DNA of 7,655 nt from an uncultured Acidimicrobiia bacterium (GTDB lineage: Bacteria; Actinomycetota; Acidimicrobiia; Spongiisociales; JAENVV01): NCBI GenBank assembly GCA_905480085.1, contig CAJQPD010000125.1, positions 1 to 7,655 of the forward strand. The letters are read 5' to 3'. Each line of letters starts with the position of its first letter. Position 1 is the stretch's first letter. Of the stretch, positions 1 through 6,546 are shown one piece after another. The notes beneath the pieces were generated by a model. The model was not told the origin of the DNA. It made no database searches and saw only the letters and a list, made by a program, of their open reading frames with translations. The translations under genes were made by a program, and so were the position numbers.

Positions 1-96
1 TTCGAACTTCCCGACCGCTTCTAACCCGGATGAACCCCGGTCCAGGTAGCCCGGTGCTCCGCTAGCCTTTACGGAACGCAAGTCAGAGGTACCAAC
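1..96 (+). other. Leader region before the SRPBCC gene; possible tail of an upstream gene
   Basis: No complete gene fits here. Frame 1 reads seven codons (FELPDRF) and then TAA at 22-24, which could be the last residues of an upstream plus-strand gene. Frames 2 and 3 also stay open for some distance (to stops at 47-49 and 63-65), so the frame cannot be decided from the window. The rest is presumably the promoter and 5' leader of the downstream operon. Confidence 0.3.
63..68 (+). promoter_or_regulatory. Possible -10 box for the SRPBCC-ArsA-glucokinase operon
   Basis: TAGCCT fits the actinobacterial TAnnnT -10 pattern. It would place a transcript start near 75 and leave a leader of about 22 bases that holds the Shine-Dalgarno AGAGG at 85-89, seven bases before the ATG at 97. 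No good TTGACA-like -35 lies upstream, so this is a weak inference. Confidence 0.25.
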
Positions 97-543
97 ATGT
101 CCGACGGGACCGTCCAGAACATCGAAATCAGTGCCCCCATAGAGTTGGTGTACGAAGTCGCCGCAAACCTGGCGCTCTATCCCGACTGGGCGAATAGTGT
201 CAAAGGTGTCGAGGTGCTTGAAACGGATGCCGATGGGTCGCCGCGCCGGGCTCAGTTTCGAGTCGACGCCATGCTCAAGGAGATCAGCTATGAGCTGGTT
301 TATGAGCATGAAGCGCCTCATCTCATGTCATGGACCGCCGTTCCCGGGCCGGACATAGAGGCGATGGAAGGCTCATACGAATTCTCAGAGACCGATGACG
401 GGGGTACATCTGTCGTCTACGCCCTCCAGGTCGAGACCACCCTCGTGATCCCGGGGTTTTTGCGGAAACAAGCCGAAAAGACGCTCGTCTCAACTGCCTT
501 GCGGGGGCTCAAACGCCGCGCTGAGTCACTGGCGCGCGAATGA
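97..543 (+). CDS. SRPBCC (polyketide cyclase/dehydrase, START-like) family protein
   Basis: This 148-residue protein has the length and layout of a single-domain SRPBCC protein. The opening 'IEISAPIELVYEVAANLALYPDW' type segment (about residues 9-31, short strand then helix ending in a Y-P-x-W motif) is typical. It is followed by alternating beta strands (35-125) and a long basic C-terminal helix (about 126-147). The family folds into a deep hydrophobic pocket that binds lipids or other hydrophobic ligands; the ligand here is unknown. I see no signal peptide or membrane segment, so it is probably cytosolic. The ATG at 97 has AGAGG seven bases upstream. The stop overlaps the ArsA-like gene's start by four bases (ATGA), so the two are probably translationally coupled. 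I recall mycobacterial TB16.3 (Rv2185c) next to an ArsA-like gene (Rv2184c) as a similar pairing. The family call is firm; the function is not known. Confidence 0.88.
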   Translation: MSDGTVQNIEISAPIELVYEVAANLALYPDWANSVKGVEVLETDADGSPRRAQFRVDAMLKEISYELVYEHEAPHLMSWTAVPGPDIEAMEGSYEFSETDDGGTSVVYALQVETTLVIPGFLRKQAEKTLVSTALRGLKRRAESLARE

Positions 544-1718
544 GGGTCCTGCTCGTCACCGGCAAAGGTGGCGTAGGGAAAACCACCGTCTCAGCCGCGA
601 CCGCGTTGGCCTCGGCCGATGCCGGGTATCGGACGCTTGTGACATCGACCGACCCGGCTCACAGTCTGGCTGACGCGTTCGATCTTCCACTCGGGGACAC
701 GCCGAGCGAGTTGGTCCCCAACCTCGACGGTCAGCAAATTGACGGTCAGCGGCAACTCGCCAAACACTGGGGTCAGATAGACGACCAACTGAAGGCCGTA
801 TTCAATTGGGGTGGGGTAACCGGGATCGAAGCCGAAGAGTTTCTGGTGTTTCCTGGCATGGATGAGCTGTTTGCTCTCCTTGAGGTCAATGACCATGTTC
901 GGTCCGGCAAATATGACGTGATCGTGGTCGACTGCGCACCAACGGCCGAGACGCTGCGACTGCTCAGCCTCCCCGAGGTTCTATCGTGGTATTTCGAACG
1001 GGTGATGCCGACCGAACGCAAGATCATGCGGGCGGCCCGACCGGTGCTTGAGCGGGTCACGAAGCTTCCGATGCCCTCAGAGGCGGTGTTTGCAGCAGCT
1101 GACAACATCTTTGCGAACATCGAGGCCGTCAAACGTTTGCTGGCTGACAGCTCGATCACGACTGCCCGGATCGTCATCAACCCCGAGAAGATGGTCGTCA
1201 ACGAGGCAAGGCGAACCTACAGCTACCTCAGTCTCTTCGGATACGCGGTTGACGCGGTCATCGTGAACCGGGTACTCCCCGACAGTATTGATGACCCGTA
1301 TTTCAAGGAATGGCAGCGGGTCCAGGCCCGCCACCTCGCGTCGATTGACGAATCATTCCCCGATACCAGCAGGCTCCGGCTACGCCTGTTTGACGAAGAG
1401 ATGGTCGGGATCGACCGGCTCAGGATCCTGGGTGGTGAGTTGTTCGGGGATCATGATCCGATTGCCAGTTATGAAGCAAGGCCTCCGTTCGTCGTTACCG
1501 AGGAAGGGAGTGACGTCATCATGACGTTGACCGTCGGGTACGCAGATGAAGGCGAGCTCGACGTCATACGGCATGGAGACGAGCTGTACGTAACTGTCGG
1601 CCCGTACCGCCGGGCTTTCATCCTCCCGGATTCGCTCAAGCGGCGGATCGTGAGCGGAGCGAAGTTGTCCGGCGTTGAACTCAAAGTACGGTTCGCCCTG
1701 GAAAAGACCACCGGTTGA
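540..1718 (+). CDS. ArsA/Get3-family ATPase with C-terminal HSP20-like domain
   Basis: A 392-residue P-loop ATPase of the ArsA/Get3 group. Residues 8-16 (GKGGVGKTT) form the deviant Walker A with signature lysine K9 and catalytic-loop K14. STDPAHSLADAF (36-47) is the switch I region and DCAPTAETLRLL (131-142) the switch II DxxPT motif. INPEKMV (213-219) matches the conserved loop near the nucleotide base. Residues about 316-388 form a beta-rich domain resembling the ArsA_HSP20 module. The only cysteine is C132, so the three arsenite-binding cysteines of E. coli ArsA and the CxxC zinc site of Get3 are absent. An arsenite-pump role is therefore unlikely. No membrane segment is seen. It overlaps the SRPBCC gene and the glucokinase gene by four bases each, and no strong Shine-Dalgarno precedes its ATG, which suggests translational coupling. 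Its substrate is unknown; a client-handling ATPase is an inference from the fold. Confidence 0.9.
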   Translation: MRVLLVTGKGGVGKTTVSAATALASADAGYRTLVTSTDPAHSLADAFDLPLGDTPSELVPNLDGQQIDGQRQLAKHWGQIDDQLKAVFNWGGVTGIEAEEFLVFPGMDELFALLEVNDHVRSGKYDVIVVDCAPTAETLRLLSLPEVLSWYFERVMPTERKIMRAARPVLERVTKLPMPSEAVFAAADNIFANIEAVKRLLADSSITTARIVINPEKMVVNEARRTYSYLSLFGYAVDAVIVNRVLPDSIDDPYFKEWQRVQARHLASIDESFPDTSRLRLRLFDEEMVGIDRLRILGGELFGDHDPIASYEARPPFVVTEEGSDVIMTLTVGYADEGELDVIRHGDELYVTVGPYRRAFILPDSLKRRIVSGAKLSGVELKVRFALEKTTG

Positions 1719-2656
1719 GCGGTCCAGTCGCGATCGGGGTTGACCTGGGCGGTACGAAGATGGTCGCGGGTCGAGTTACCCCGGATGGAATGATCTCAGA
1801 CCTCATCATCCAACCGCGCCCGACAACTGCCGCGGCCATGCTCGTCGACCCGTTTGAGATCATCGACTCCCTCATTACGCCTTCCACCATCGCTATCGGC
1901 CTTGGAGTGGCGGGCCTCGTCGATAACCGAACTGGCCGATTGGCGTGGGGTCCCAACGTTCCCGGTGAGAATCTCGCCTTCGGGGACTTTGCCGCTGATC
2001 GCTTCGGGCTCCCGGTCGCTGTGGACAACGATGCCAACTGTTGGGCGCTCGCCGAAGTCACGGTCGGCGTCGCGGCAGGATTTGAACATGCCGTCGTGCT
2101 AACCCTGGGAACCGGCATCGGGGGCGGGATCATAACCAACGGTGAGGTATATCGCGGCAGCGCCTTCGCAGGGGAGTTTGGCCACATGGCTGTCGATCCG
2201 GGCGGCCTGGTGTGCACCTGTGGGAACCGGGGCTGCTGGGAAACCCTCGTTTCAGGGCGACGGCTCGATGAACTCGCCCGTCTGATCGTTGAAGAGGAGC
2301 CAGAGGGTGCCGTGGCTCGGTCGGCCGGGAGCGATCGGGCCGCCGGCAGGCATCTGCTGGCGCCGGCCTTGTCCGGTGATCGGGCGGCGGTCGAAGCCTA
2401 CCGCCAGGTGGGCGACTGGCTGGGACGAGGCTTGGCTTCCCTGGCTGCCGTCCTTGATCCCCAGTTGTTTGTGATCGGCGGTGCGGTCGCCGAGGCGGAC
2501 GAACTGGTGCTTGGTCCGGCCAGGATCGCCTTTCTGGCAGCTCTGGAAGGGGCCGGCCACCGACCGACGCCGACCATCGTCAAGCGCCACCTGGGGGCGG
2601 CCGGTGGCGCAGTTGGGGCAGGCTTGGCAGGGCATCGGCTCGTAAGCAATCGATAA
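1715..2656 (+). CDS. glk: ROK-family glucokinase
   Basis: A 313-residue sugar kinase of the ROK family, probably ATP-dependent phosphorylation of glucose to glucose-6-phosphate in the cytosol. The phosphate-binding DLGGTK is at residues 10-15. The catalytic base is expected at D106 in DNDAN (104-108). LGTGIGGG (131-138) is the second nucleotide loop. E154 and H157 in GEFGH, followed by CTCGNRGCWE (167-176), give the sugar-binding and zinc-binding ROK signature, with ligands H157, C167, C169 and C174. The adenosine loop VIGGAVAE is at 253-260. All key residues are present. The start is TTG at 1715, overlapping the ArsA-like gene's stop as TTGA. The next ATG (codon 16) would remove DLGGTK, so TTG is preferred; a weak GGAAAAG lies at 1700-1706. 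Glucokinase is the most likely specificity, but ROK proteins also include mannose, fructose and N-acetyl-sugar kinases. Confidence 0.9.
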   Translation: MSGPVAIGVDLGGTKMVAGRVTPDGMISDLIIQPRPTTAAAMLVDPFEIIDSLITPSTIAIGLGVAGLVDNRTGRLAWGPNVPGENLAFGDFAADRFGLPVAVDNDANCWALAEVTVGVAAGFEHAVVLTLGTGIGGGIITNGEVYRGSAFAGEFGHMAVDPGGLVCTCGNRGCWETLVSGRRLDELARLIVEEEPEGAVARSAGSDRAAGRHLLAPALSGDRAAVEAYRQVGDWLGRGLASLAAVLDPQLFVIGGAVAEADELVLGPARIAFLAALEGAGHRPTPTIVKRHLGAAGGAVGAGLAGHRLVSNR

Positions 2657-2661
2657 AGCGG

Positions 2662-2667
2662 TATCCT
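2662..2667 (+). promoter_or_regulatory. Probable -10 box for a leaderless DUF1232 transcript
   Basis: TATCCT (TAnnnT) ends eight bases before the ATG at 2676. No Shine-Dalgarno lies between the glucokinase stop and that ATG. A -10 box this close to the start codon is the usual layout of actinobacterial leaderless genes, where transcription begins at or within a base or two of the start codon. No clear -35 is visible. Confidence 0.45.
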
Positions 2668-2675
2668 GTCGTCGT

Positions 2676-3095
2676 ATGACAGAACCTCTACGACCTGATG
2701 ACGTGCTAGTACCTGACGGGACCGTGCTTCGGCGCTATGGACCGATCCTGCTCGAAGGAGCACTGGCGCTTCCGAACCTCGCCAAGCTACTCGTACGTTT
2801 GGTTCGTGATCCCCGGGTTCCGGTTCGCTCGAAGGCGCTCATGGTCGGCACGCTCGCCTATCTGGTGACTCCGCTTGATCTCATCCCGGATATCCCGGTG
2901 ATCGGGCAGACCGACGATCTACTCCTCATTGCCTACTCACTCAATCACCTCATCAAGACGGCGGGTCGCGACGTCATAACCGAACACTGGGATGGAAGCC
3001 AGGATGTGCTGGCCTTGATCGAGAACCTTGTCGGCCTTGGTACGAACCTCATGCCGTCGAGGCTTCGCAAGATCCTGGACCGTTTCGCCAGCTAG
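2676..3095 (+). CDS. DUF1232 (YkvA-like) protein
   Basis: This 139-residue protein carries a DUF1232 domain at about residues 53-90. The diagnostic stretch runs AYLVTPLDLIPDIPVIG (61-77), then the acidic TDDLLLI (79-85). The family pattern is a hydrophobic helix followed by P-x-D-L-I-P-D and a D-D pair. The two hydrophobic stretches (about 53-70 and 82-94) may be membrane-associated helices; I see no cleavable signal peptide. The first 50 residues hold another hydrophobic-basic segment and the C-terminus is basic. The family has no established biochemical role that I can name, so no function is assigned. It starts 19 bases after the glucokinase stop and could be read from the upstream operon, but its own leaderless promoter is also likely. 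The ATG at 2676 is chosen because of the -10 box just upstream and the acceptable N-terminus. Confidence 0.85.
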   Translation: MTEPLRPDDVLVPDGTVLRRYGPILLEGALALPNLAKLLVRLVRDPRVPVRSKALMVGTLAYLVTPLDLIPDIPVIGQTDDLLLIAYSLNHLIKTAGRDVITEHWDGSQDVLALIENLVGLGTNLMPSRLRKILDRFAS

Positions 3096-3115
3096 GACCC
3101 GTTAAGGTGGGTCCT
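3094..3115. promoter_or_regulatory. Inverted repeat between DUF1232 and the aminotransferase gene
   Basis: AGGACCC (3094-3100) and GGGTCCT (3109-3115) are perfect 7-base complements around an 8-base loop. The repeat begins inside the DUF1232 stop codon. No T-run follows, so it is a poor intrinsic terminator. The loop contains TAAGGT at 3103-3108, a possible -10 box for the aminotransferase gene. The repeat could be a weak terminator, an mRNA-end hairpin or an operator over the promoter. Confidence 0.4.
3103..3108 (+). promoter_or_regulatory. Possible -10 box for the aminotransferase gene
   Basis: TAAGGT matches TAnnnT and would give a transcript start near 3115, leaving a leader of about 18 bases that contains the Shine-Dalgarno GAGGAG at 3121-3126. 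No convincing -35 is seen. Confidence 0.3.
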
Positions 3116-3132
3116 GTCACGAGGAGAATCTG

Positions 3133-4326
3133 TTGGAGTTCCGCCGCATAGGAAACCTACCGCCGTATGTTTTCGCCCAGATCAATCAGCTGAAAGCTGA
3201 AGCCCGTCAGGCTGGTCGAGATGTCGTCGATCTGGGCTTTGGCAATCCGGATATTCCCACTCAGGACATCGTCGTCGACAAATTGTGTGAAGCCGCCCAG
3301 GTCGGTAAGAACCATCGGTACTCGCAATCACGCGGGATTCCCAACCTGAGAAAGGCCGCCGCCGATCGCTACCAACGTCGGTTTGGGGTCACTCTCGATC
3401 CGGAAACGGAAGTCATCAGCACGATCGGCGCCAAAGAAGGTCTGTCGCACCTTATGTGGACGCTTGTCCAGAAGGGCGATGTAGCGCTTGTACCCGAACC
3501 GTCCTATCCCATTCATATGTATGCGCCGTTGTTGGCCGGCGCTGAGGTCCGCAGGGTCCCGGTATCGGCCGGAGACGAATACTTCGACGCCTTGGCCGCG
3601 GCGTTCCTTGATAGCTGGCCACGGCCGAGGGTCATCATCACGTCATTTCCTCACAACCCGACCACGGTGTGTGTGGATCTCGATTTCTTCGAGAGATTGG
3701 TCGATTTTGCCAAGGAACATGACGTCTTCCTGGTTCATGATTTTGCGTATGCAGATATCGCGTTTGACGGATATCGGCCACCTTCTCTTTTGCAGGCGCC
3801 CGGAGCCAAGGACGTCGGAGTCGAGCTATACACGCTTACCAAGAGCCACTCAATGGCCGGCTGGCGGGTCGGTTTCGTTCTTGGGAATCGGGAAATGGTT
3901 GGTGCGTTGGCCAAACTCAAGTCATACCTCGACTATGGCACGTTCCAGCCGATTCAGATTGCGTCCATCATCGCCCTGAATGAGGGTGACGATCACGTCC
4001 TCGAGGTCAACGCCATCTATGAGAAACGACTCAACATTCTCATTGATGGCCTCAATCGGGCTGGTTGGGTGATCGAGAAACCCAAGGGCACGATGTTCGT
4101 TTGGGCCCCGATCCCGCCGGCCTATTCGCATATGGGATCGCTCGACTTCACGGTTCATCTGCTCGAAAACGCCAATGTGGCGGTTTCGCCCGGGGTGGGG
4201 TTTGGCGCTCATGGTGAAGGGTTCGTCCGATTTGCGCTCGTGGAAAACGAACATCGCATCGGGCAGGCGGTTCGGTCGATTCGCGAGATGATGGCTTCAG
4301 AGACCGAGCGGAACGTACGCCTTTGA
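3133..4326 (+). CDS. alaC: AlaC-like class I/II PLP-dependent aminotransferase
   Basis: A 397-residue fold-type I aminotransferase. It begins [12 protein letters not shown] (3-14), much like the start of E. coli AlaC (glutamate-pyruvate aminotransferase) as I recall it. Further AlaC-like segments are GNPD (37-40), [13 protein letters not shown] (61-73), [12 protein letters not shown] (98-109) and EPSYPIHMY (122-130). PLP contacts include N175 in HNPTT, D203 and Y206 in HDFAYAD (202-208), the Schiff-base lysine K237 in [12 protein letters not shown] (234-245) and R245. R366 in VRFAL should bind the substrate carboxylate. Length and motifs are complete. The likely reaction is transfer of an amino group between pyruvate/alanine and glutamate/2-oxoglutarate. 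Relatives include LL-diaminopimelate and other aminotransferases, so the substrate is less certain than the family. TTG at 3133 is the start: GAGGAG lies six bases upstream and the protein begins at the expected point. Its last 30 bases overlap the convergent phosphorylase gene. Confidence 0.9.
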   Translation: MEFRRIGNLPPYVFAQINQLKAEARQAGRDVVDLGFGNPDIPTQDIVVDKLCEAAQVGKNHRYSQSRGIPNLRKAAADRYQRRFGVTLDPETEVISTIGAKEGLSHLMWTLVQKGDVALVPEPSYPIHMYAPLLAGAEVRRVPVSAGDEYFDALAAAFLDSWPRPRVIITSFPHNPTTVCVDLDFFERLVDFAKEHDVFLVHDFAYADIAFDGYRPPSLLQAPGAKDVGVELYTLTKSHSMAGWRVGFVLGNREMVGALAKLKSYLDYGTFQPIQIASIIALNEGDDHVLEVNAIYEKRLNILIDGLNRAGWVIEKPKGTMFVWAPIPPAYSHMGSLDFTVHLLENANVAVSPGVGFGAHGEGFVRFALVENEHRIGQAVRSIREMMASETERNVRL

Positions 4327-6420
4327 TACATAGTCGGCGACCATGCGATGTGACGAGAAGTCGCCGGCACTTGACGCCATAGCTTCCTTCATGAGCTGCA
4401 CCCAGCCAAGTGGAATGCCACTGTCGTCGCGGTCATAGAACAACGGGACGATTTGTTCCTGAAGTAGCTGGTAGAGAGCGATCGCATCCTCGGCGTCCTG
4501 TTTGTCGTGATCGCTGATATCTGTTTCGTGTCCAAACGCCCAGCCGTTTTTTCCGTTGAATCCTTCGATCCACCAGCCGTCAAGAACTGACAGATTGAGG
4601 ACGCCGTTCATGGCCGCTTTCATCCCTGACGTGCCAGAGGCCTCCTCAGGAGGGCGAGGGTTGTTCAGCCAGACGTCGACACCCTGGACGAGGAACCTGG
4701 CCATCCGAATGTCGTAGTCCTCAAGCAGGTACACATGGCCTTTGAGTTCGGGTGAGTGAGCCAACTCATGGATGTGTTTGATGAGGGCCTGACCCTCCTG
4801 GTCGGCCGGGTGAGCTTTTCCGGCAAACACCAGCTGGACCGGTCGATCCGGGTTTGTGAGTATCGCCTGGAGCCATGGCACGTTATGGAAGAGGAGGGTG
4901 GCCCGCTTGTATGTAGCGAACCGTCGAGCAAAACCGATCGTCAAACGGTCAGAAGGCATCATCCGGTCGACCGAGCGGAGTTCGTCGGGGGAGCCGCCGT
5001 GTCGGGCGAGCTGGCTCCGGATTCGTCCCTGGGCGAAGGTGGAGAGTACATCTTTGCGATTCTGGTGGGCGTCCCAGACCTCCTGGTCAGGCAAGTCGCG
5101 GATGATATCGGCCGTCTTGGGGTCTTCGATGAGGCTGGTCGACCAATCTGCCCCGATCGTTTCCCGGATCACACGCTTGAGGGGTCGACTTAGCCAGGTG
5201 GCCGGATGAACTCCGTTCGTGATGCCGTATCCCGGTGTGGTCAATAAGTGGGACCAATCACGGTCGACGATTTCTCCGTGTCGTTGCGACACGCCGTTGA
5301 CCGAACTCGCCAGCCCGATTCCCAGAGCGCCAAGGTCGAACATGGTGGAGTCACCCTTACGAGAGCTGGCCAGGTGCCGGAGGTGATCGAGATCTGCGCC
5401 GACCGAGTTGGGCCAGTGCCCGAGATACTTTTCGGCCAGGCCAAAATCGAAGCGTTCGTTTCCGGCCGGGACAGGTGTGTGGAGCGTGAAAAATGTGCTG
5501 GAACGGACCGCCCGCTCTGCCTCGTCAATCTTCATGCCACCGGCTACATGTTCACGGATCCGCTCGAGGAGACTCATGGCGGCGTGGCCCTCGTTGACGT
5601 GCCAGACCGCGGGTTCAATACCCAGAGCTCGCAGGGCTCGTACGGCGCCGATGCCGAGAACGTATTCCTGACAGAAGCGCGCTTCGCGGCCCCGTACGTA
5701 GAGCATTGAGGTTATCGGTCGATCCGACGGGTCGTTGTCCATGATGTCGGTATCGAGGAGGAGCAGCGAGACCCGCCCCACGGACAGAACCCATACGGCG
5801 GCTTTGACGACCCGCCCTGGAAAGTCGAGGGAGACCTTGAGATGTCCGCCGGTCGGCGACGCCACCGGTCGGACTGCCAGGCGGGCGATGTCGAGGATGG
5901 GGTTCAGGTTCTGTTGACTACCAATCGCACCGATCTGCTGGCGGAAATACCCGCGCCGGTACAGGAGTCCGACTCCGACGAATGGCACACCGAGGTCGGA
6001 GGCAGATTTCGTGTGGTCACCGGCGAGTACACCAAGGCCTCCCGAGTACATTGGCAACGACGAATGAATGCCGAACTCCGCGCAAAGATAGGCAACGGAG
6101 GTATCGCCGGTCCCGTGATTTCGCTCGTACCAGGTGTCCTTGGCTGACATGTATGCGTCGAAACGTCGAACTGTGTTCGCATACTGATCGGCAAAGGATT
6201 CCGATTCGGCCAGACGTTGCCAGGTGGCACGGTCGACCGCTCCGAGCATTTCGACCGGATTCCTGTACCGATCCCAGAGTTGTGTATCAACCGCTCGCCA
6301 AAGGTCCGCTCCCGACTCATCCCAACTCCACCAGAGGTTGTAGGCGAGATCGTATAGACGACCGAATCGCTCGGGAATAGGTAGTTCGGTGGTAGTGAGC
6401 GTCGGAATCTGAATGGACAC
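4297..6420 (-). CDS. glgP: Alpha-glucan (glycogen) phosphorylase, GT35
   Basis: A 707-residue phosphorylase that releases glucose-1-phosphate from alpha-1,4-glucan using PLP and phosphate, acting in glycogen breakdown. The N-terminal DUF3417 segment is clear ([19 protein letters not shown], 15-33). Catalytic-core landmarks are [22 protein letters not shown] (114-135 region), HVNEGHA (274-280), [11 protein letters not shown] (314-324), [11 protein letters not shown] (496-506), FAGKAHPAD (532-540) and GTSGMK (596-601), whose K601 should carry PLP. It belongs to the bacterial subgroup typified by mycobacterial GlgP, but ends right after the core and lacks the roughly 150-residue C-terminal extension I recall there. 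The start is GTG at 6420, with AAGGT about ten bases upstream and a TACACT -10 box behind it. The frame stays open to 6810, but that part lies antisense to fabD and has no family similarity. It is divergent from fabD and convergent with the aminotransferase gene. Confidence 0.92.
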   Translation of the reverse strand: MSIQIPTLTTTELPIPERFGRLYDLAYNLWWSWDESGADLWRAVDTQLWDRYRNPVEMLGAVDRATWQRLAESESFADQYANTVRRFDAYMSAKDTWYERNHGTGDTSVAYLCAEFGIHSSLPMYSGGLGVLAGDHTKSASDLGVPFVGVGLLYRRGYFRQQIGAIGSQQNLNPILDIARLAVRPVASPTGGHLKVSLDFPGRVVKAAVWVLSVGRVSLLLLDTDIMDNDPSDRPITSMLYVRGREARFCQEYVLGIGAVRALRALGIEPAVWHVNEGHAAMSLLERIREHVAGGMKIDEAERAVRSSTFFTLHTPVPAGNERFDFGLAEKYLGHWPNSVGADLDHLRHLASSRKGDSTMFDLGALGIGLASSVNGVSQRHGEIVDRDWSHLLTTPGYGITNGVHPATWLSRPLKRVIRETIGADWSTSLIEDPKTADIIRDLPDQEVWDAHQNRKDVLSTFAQGRIRSQLARHGGSPDELRSVDRMMPSDRLTIGFARRFATYKRATLLFHNVPWLQAILTNPDRPVQLVFAGKAHPADQEGQALIKHIHELAHSPELKGHVYLLEDYDIRMARFLVQGVDVWLNNPRPPEEASGTSGMKAAMNGVLNLSVLDGWWIEGFNGKNGWAFGHETDISDHDKQDAEDAIALYQLLQEQIVPLFYDRDDSGIPLGWVQLMKEAMASSAGDFSSHRMVADYVSKAYVPLGL

Positions 6421-6448
6421 GATGGGTAATACCTTGATGGGGAGGGGG

Positions 6449-6454
6449 AGTGTA
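6449..6454 (-). promoter_or_regulatory. Probable glgP -10 box
   Basis: Read on the minus strand the sequence is TACACT, a good match to the TAnnnT pattern, with transcript start near 6442 and a leader of about 22 bases. No strong -35 hexamer is visible at the expected spacing. It lies downstream of the long open extension of the glgP frame and so supports GTG 6420 as the start. Confidence 0.4.
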
Positions 6455-6507
6455 AACACCTGTTCGAGACAAGACGAACCCTCCCGACCGACGGCGGGAC
6501 CACTGAG

Positions 6508-6513
6508 TAACCT
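6508..6513 (+). promoter_or_regulatory. Possible fabD -10 box
   Basis: TAACCT matches TAnnnT and would give a transcript start near 6520, with a leader of about 27 bases that holds the Shine-Dalgarno AAGAAGG at 6534-6540. No convincing -35 is seen. Confidence 0.3.
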
Positions 6514-6546
6514 GGTCAAACCCGGCCGAGTCGAAGAAGGTGTTCC

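Larger units (their letters stand above)
6421..6546. promoter_or_regulatory. Divergent glgP / fabD promoter region
   Basis: These 126 bases separate the glgP start (minus) from the fabD start (plus) and must hold both promoters. On the minus strand a TACACT -10 box lies at 6449-6454, giving a start near 6442. On the plus strand TAACCT lies at 6508-6513. The short repeat GTTCG / CGAAC at 6462-6466 and 6475-6479 (8-base loop) sits just upstream of the glgP -10 box and could be an operator. A GGAGGGGGAG stretch at 6441-6450 is C-rich in the glgP leader. I see no terminator. Confidence 0.5.

Noticed and set aside
726..750. A 10-base direct repeat GACGGTCAGC with 15-base period in the ArsA-like gene, giving DGQQI-DGQRQ.
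   Set aside because: The QQID segment is normal for this part of ArsA-like proteins as I recall them, so it is not clearly an insertion or duplication.
773..1201. Long antisense open frames across the ArsA-like gene (also 591-896 minus) and across glgP (for example 4756-5193 and 5248-5709 plus).
   Set aside because: They have low-complexity, arginine/serine-rich translations with no recognisable domain and no ribosome-binding site, as expected for shadow frames in GC-rich coding DNA.
1448..1459. A 12-base perfect palindrome GGATCATGATCC inside the ArsA-like gene.
   Set aside because: About two 12-base palindromes are expected by chance in a window this size, and it is in conserved-frame coding sequence.
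97..2656. An arsenic resistance operon, suggested by the ArsA-like gene.
   Set aside because: No arsB, arsC, arsD or arsR is present, and the ATPase lacks arsenite-binding cysteines; neighbours are a START-fold protein and a glucokinase.
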